64,000 bases of DNA from Paraburkholderia kururiensis. Lineage in GTDB: Bacteria; Pseudomonadota; Gammaproteobacteria; Burkholderiales; Burkholderiaceae. The stretch spans positions 6,324,001-6,388,000 of the forward strand of contig NZ_CP139965.1 in NCBI RefSeq assembly GCF_034424375.1, read 5' to 3'. How positions within the stretch are numbered: the stretch's first letter is position 1; every line of letters starts with the position of its first letter. The position numbers and the translations under genes are program-made. Under the pieces are notes generated by a model. The model was not told the origin of the DNA. It searched no databases and worked only from the letters and a program-made list of their open reading frames with translations. Of the stretch, positions 61,602-64,000 are shown one piece after another.

Positions 61602-61636
61602 AAAAAAAGTGACGCACCCCGCAAGAGGCGCGTCAC
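61602..61636 (-). terminator. Intrinsic terminator of fliC
   Basis: On the minus strand GTGACGC (61636-61630) pairs with GCGTCAC (61615-61609) around a 14-nt loop and is followed directly by seven T (61608-61602). It lies 20 nt after the fliC stop. Confidence 0.88.
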
Positions 61637-61656
61637 GGAAGGTACTGCGTGGACGT

Positions 61657-62475
61657 TTATTGCAGGAGCTTCAGCACTTGCTGCGGCAGCGAGTTCGCTT
61701 GCGCGAGCACCGAGATACCGGCTTGTTGCAGCACTTGCGCCTTCGAGAGGTTCGCCGTTTCCGAAGCGAAGTCGGCGTCGACGATCTGCGATTGTGCGGC
61801 GTTCAGGTTGGTCGATTCCGTCTGCGTGTTGCTGATGGCCGACTGGAACGTGTTCTGCGTTGCACCGAGCGTTGCCTGGAAGTTGTTGACTTGCGACAGC
61901 GCGGCGTCGATTGCGGTGATCGCGTTCTGTGCACCCGACGTCGTCGAGATGTCGATACCCGATACGCCCAGGCCCGACGCGTTCCACGTGGTCGAACCGA
62001 AGTTCGCCGTGATGGTCTGGTTGGCCGATGCGCCGATCTGGAAGTTCACGCTGCCGAGGCCGCCCAGCACGCTCTGGCCGTTGAACGTGGTTTGCGTTTC
62101 GACGCGGTTGATTTCCGTCAGACGCGTCGTGACTTCGGTCTGCAGGTTCGCTTGCGCTGCCGAGCCGAGCGAGCCGTCGCCCGATTCCACGGCCAGCTGG
62201 CGGATACGCTGCAGGTTGGCCACGGTCGACGAGATCGCGCCCGAAGCCGTTTGCACCATCGAGATGCCGTTGTTCGCGTTCATCACGCCCTGGTTCAGCG
62301 CGTTGATGGCGGCGGTTTGCGTGGTGGCGATGGCGAGGCCGGCGGCGTCGTCGGCGGCGGTGTTCACGCGCTTGCCCGAAGACAGACGCGTAATGGCTTG
62401 CGAAAGAGCGCTTTGCGAGCCGGACAGGTTGGTCTGCGTCGTCAGCGACAGAATGTTGGTGTTGATGTTCAGCAT
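61657..62475 (-). CDS. fliC: Flagellin
   Basis: 272 aa, short for a flagellin because the variable D2/D3 region is nearly absent. The N-terminal D0/D1 (MLNINTNILSL, SGKRVNTAADDAAGLAIA, LQRIRQLAVES) and C-terminal D1/D0 (DADFASETANLSKAQVLQQA, QANSLPQQVLKLLQ) are intact, so it should polymerise. AGAGGAAG lies 5 nt before the ATG at 62475. It stands alone, away from other flagellar genes in this window, with its own sigma-28 promoter and terminator. The middle differs from common Burkholderia FliC (IATTQTAAINALNQ), so it may be an additional flagellin. Confidence 0.93.
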   Translation of the reverse strand: MLNINTNILSLTTQTNLSGSQSALSQAITRLSSGKRVNTAADDAAGLAIATTQTAAINALNQGVMNANNGISMVQTASGAISSTVANLQRIRQLAVESGDGSLGSAAQANLQTEVTTRLTEINRVETQTTFNGQSVLGGLGSVNFQIGASANQTITANFGSTTWNASGLGVSGIDISTTSGAQNAITAIDAALSQVNNFQATLGATQNTFQSAISNTQTESTNLNAAQSQIVDADFASETANLSKAQVLQQAGISVLAQANSLPQQVLKLLQ

Positions 62476-62564
62476 GGCTTCCTCTATGGATTCGTTTGGG
62501 ACGACAGGACGATGGTGGGGGTGCTCGCTTGCTGCGGTCCGTTCCAGCAACCTGTATGTCCGGG

Positions 62565-62591
62565 TTATCGTCGGGCGCGACACAAACTTGA
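62565..62591 (-). promoter_or_regulatory. Sigma-28 (FliA) promoter of fliC
   Basis: On the minus strand TCAAGTTT (62591-62584), 11 bp, GACGATAA (62572-62565) matches the sigma-28 consensus TAAAGTTT-N11-GCCGATAA at 14 of 16 positions with exact spacing. Transcription would start near 62557, leaving a leader of about 80 nt. Confidence 0.88.
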
Positions 62592-62738
62592 GGGGAAGCC
62601 GTCATCGCGATGGGCAATCGCCCGCTGGCGCAAGGGCCGGCGGGCGCATGCGAAAAGCGGGGCGCGAACATGACGGGCAACGGCCGGCGTGCCCGTATAG
62701 GGGGCCGCAACGATGCAGCGATTTCGCGAGGGACGCGT

Positions 62739-63923
62739 CTACGAATAGAACGAAGGCGCCGGCAGCGTATCGTTCAACGCCCACTCGCCCAGTTCCTGCA
62801 GCTTGTAATCGACGGGATCGTGCAGCGTCTGTGTGCGCAGATTGCGCCAGAAGCGGTCGAGCCGCAGCGCGCCCTGCGTGGCGCGAGCACCCGCCACTTC
62901 GAAAAGCCGGCTCGTGAGGTCGAGCCCCACGCGCGTCGCCGCCACCTTGGCCGTGGCCACCGCGACCGCCACCTGCCCTCGCCCCGCTTCGTCCAGCGCC
63001 GTGCCTTCGTTCCAGGCCGCGTCGAATCGCGACGCGGCCTGCTGCACGAGCAGCCGAACGCTCTCCAGCCCCACCCAGAACTCGCCGTAGCGTAAGAGCG
63101 TGTAAGGGTCCTCGTTCGCGCTCTTCGCGGGCGACTTGAACCACGGCCGCGACTCGTGCAGCGTGTAGTGCTTCATCTGCGCGAACGCGCCTTCGCTGAC
63201 GCCGAGAAACAGGTGCGCGAAGATCAGTTGCGCGAGCAGCGGCCGCAGGCACGCAAACGGCGTACTGAGCGGGCCCGGGTCGAGCAGCATTTCGCTTTCC
63301 TGGACGCGTACCTGATCGAACGCGGCGCTGCCGCTGTCGGTCTGCCGCTGACCGAAGCTGTCCCAGTCCGACGGAATGGTGATGCCCTCGCGCGCAGTCG
63401 GCACCGCGGCGATCAGCAGCTTGCCGCTGGTTTCGTCTACACCGGAGGCGATCAGCATGTCCGAATCGAAAGCGCCCGAGCAAAAGCTCTTTCGCCCCGA
63501 AAATTCATAGCCGCCATCGACCTTGCGCACGACGGTCCGCTTGTCGAGCGGATTGAGCGCGTTGCCCCAGAAGCGGTTGTGGCGCGCCGTCTGTTCGAAC
63601 CAGGGTTCCCACTGATCGGGCCGCGCGAAGAGTCGCACCGTGGCAAGCAGCAGGTGATGAAAACCGTAGACGTGCGCGATGGAACTGTCCACGCGCGCGA
63701 ACTGCCTCACCGTATCGAGCGTTTCGATCCAGTTCGCGCCCAGCCCGCCGTACGGCTTCGGAATGGAAAGCGCAAGCAGACCGCTGCTGCGAATCGCATC
63801 GCGCTCCGCTTTGGGCGTGCCGCCGCGCGCGTCGCGCTCGGCAGCCGTCGCGGCGAAGTCTTGCACGAGACGGTCGAGGGTCCGCTGAATCGAAGAAAAG
63901 CCGGACTCGGATGATGTGGACAT
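62739..63923 (-). CDS. Acyl-CoA-dehydrogenase-fold flavin monooxygenase (DszC/SfnB-like)
   Basis: 394 aa. The acyl-CoA dehydrogenase fold is seen from IPKPYGGLGANWIETLDTV, HVYGFHHLLLATV, and the RKSFCSGAFDSDMLIASGV and QRQTDSGSAAFDQVRVQ blocks. The catalytic Glu of true acyl-CoA dehydrogenases is not evident, and the pattern fits the DszC/SfnB group, which use reduced flavin and O2 on sulfur or aromatic substrates. Such genes often serve sulfonate/sulfone use during sulfate limitation. The start at 63923 follows GGAGG at 7 nt. Its neighbours beyond the right edge are not visible. Confidence 0.82.
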   Translation of the reverse strand: MSTSSESGFSSIQRTLDRLVQDFAATAAERDARGGTPKAERDAIRSSGLLALSIPKPYGGLGANWIETLDTVRQFARVDSSIAHVYGFHHLLLATVRLFARPDQWEPWFEQTARHNRFWGNALNPLDKRTVVRKVDGGYEFSGRKSFCSGAFDSDMLIASGVDETSGKLLIAAVPTAREGITIPSDWDSFGQRQTDSGSAAFDQVRVQESEMLLDPGPLSTPFACLRPLLAQLIFAHLFLGVSEGAFAQMKHYTLHESRPWFKSPAKSANEDPYTLLRYGEFWVGLESVRLLVQQAASRFDAAWNEGTALDEAGRGQVAVAVATAKVAATRVGLDLTSRLFEVAGARATQGALRLDRFWRNLRTQTLHDPVDYKLQELGEWALNDTLPAPSFYS

Positions 63924-64000
63924 GGCGCTTGCCTCCAGCACGGAATGGGGAACGGATTCAACCCGCCATCATAAGAGCACGCCGCGCGCGTGTCGTGGTC

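Noticed and set aside
1..64000. tRNA or rRNA genes, CRISPR arrays, transposases, integrases, attachment sites or phage genes
   Set aside because: I looked for tRNA T-loop patterns, spaced direct repeats and mobile-element protein motifs and found none that hold up.

Overview
The window is GC-rich, densely packed chromosomal DNA from a beta-proteobacterium of the Burkholderiaceae. A Paraburkholderia, Caballeronia or Trinickia type genome is my inference from gene families, codon use and operon content; the species cannot be read from the sequence. I found no rRNA, tRNA, CRISPR array, insertion sequence or prophage.

1-6.2 kb: a probable catabolic locus. A 2-oxoglutarate/Fe(II) oxygenase and an FAD-linked oxidase (cut by the left edge) diverge from a polar-amino-acid type ABC importer (binding protein, two permeases, ATPase) and a HutC-type GntR repressor. 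Two GTATATAC palindromes lie in the divergent promoter region. 6.3-12.5 kb: housekeeping and envelope genes (EamA exporter, L,D-transpeptidase, NAD synthetase, a degenerate HNH-like secreted protein, a CmpX-like membrane protein). 12.5-17.6 kb: three peptidases of different clans (S41, S10, S53). 17.8-29 kb: a DUF1993 protein, a LysE exporter interrupted by an amber codon next to its Lrp regulator, a 5'-truncated DUF72 gene, two chemoreceptors, a Fur-boxed TonB receptor with its PiuC dioxygenase, and a FrnE-type DsbA protein.

29.1-48.3 kb: a cobalamin (B12) corrin-ring region in four transcription units. cobL-cbiD-cobK-cobM (minus) diverges from cobG-cobH-cobI-cbiG/cobJ (plus, behind a cobalamin riboswitch). 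cobW-cobN-chlI/chlD (minus, behind a second cobalamin riboswitch) diverges from cobE-cobO-cobB (plus). The enzyme set is a hybrid: aerobic-type CobG and CobN occur with anaerobic-type CbiD and CbiG, and CobF is absent. Between the AAA+ and VWA parts of the chelatase there is an A7 slippery run, an immediate stop codon, a 6-nt spacer and a perfect 8-bp stem. A -1 ribosomal shift there would join both parts into a 617-residue ChlD, so one gene could supply both small chelatase subunits. This is the strongest non-obvious signal in the window.

48.3-64 kb: a PAP2-type acid phosphatase lipoprotein with a beta-strand autotransporter repeat; a complete L-threonate/D-erythronate operon (FCD-GntR, ltnD, otnK, otnC, otnI, denD) with a palindromic operator on its promoter; an exported epoxide-hydrolase-like protein; a lipoprotein-like beta-propeller; an isolated flagellin gene with a near-consensus sigma-28 promoter and a strong terminator; and a DszC/SfnB-like flavin monooxygenase. 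Short tandem repeats (10, 12, 13 and 15 bp units) occur in four gaps or gene edges.
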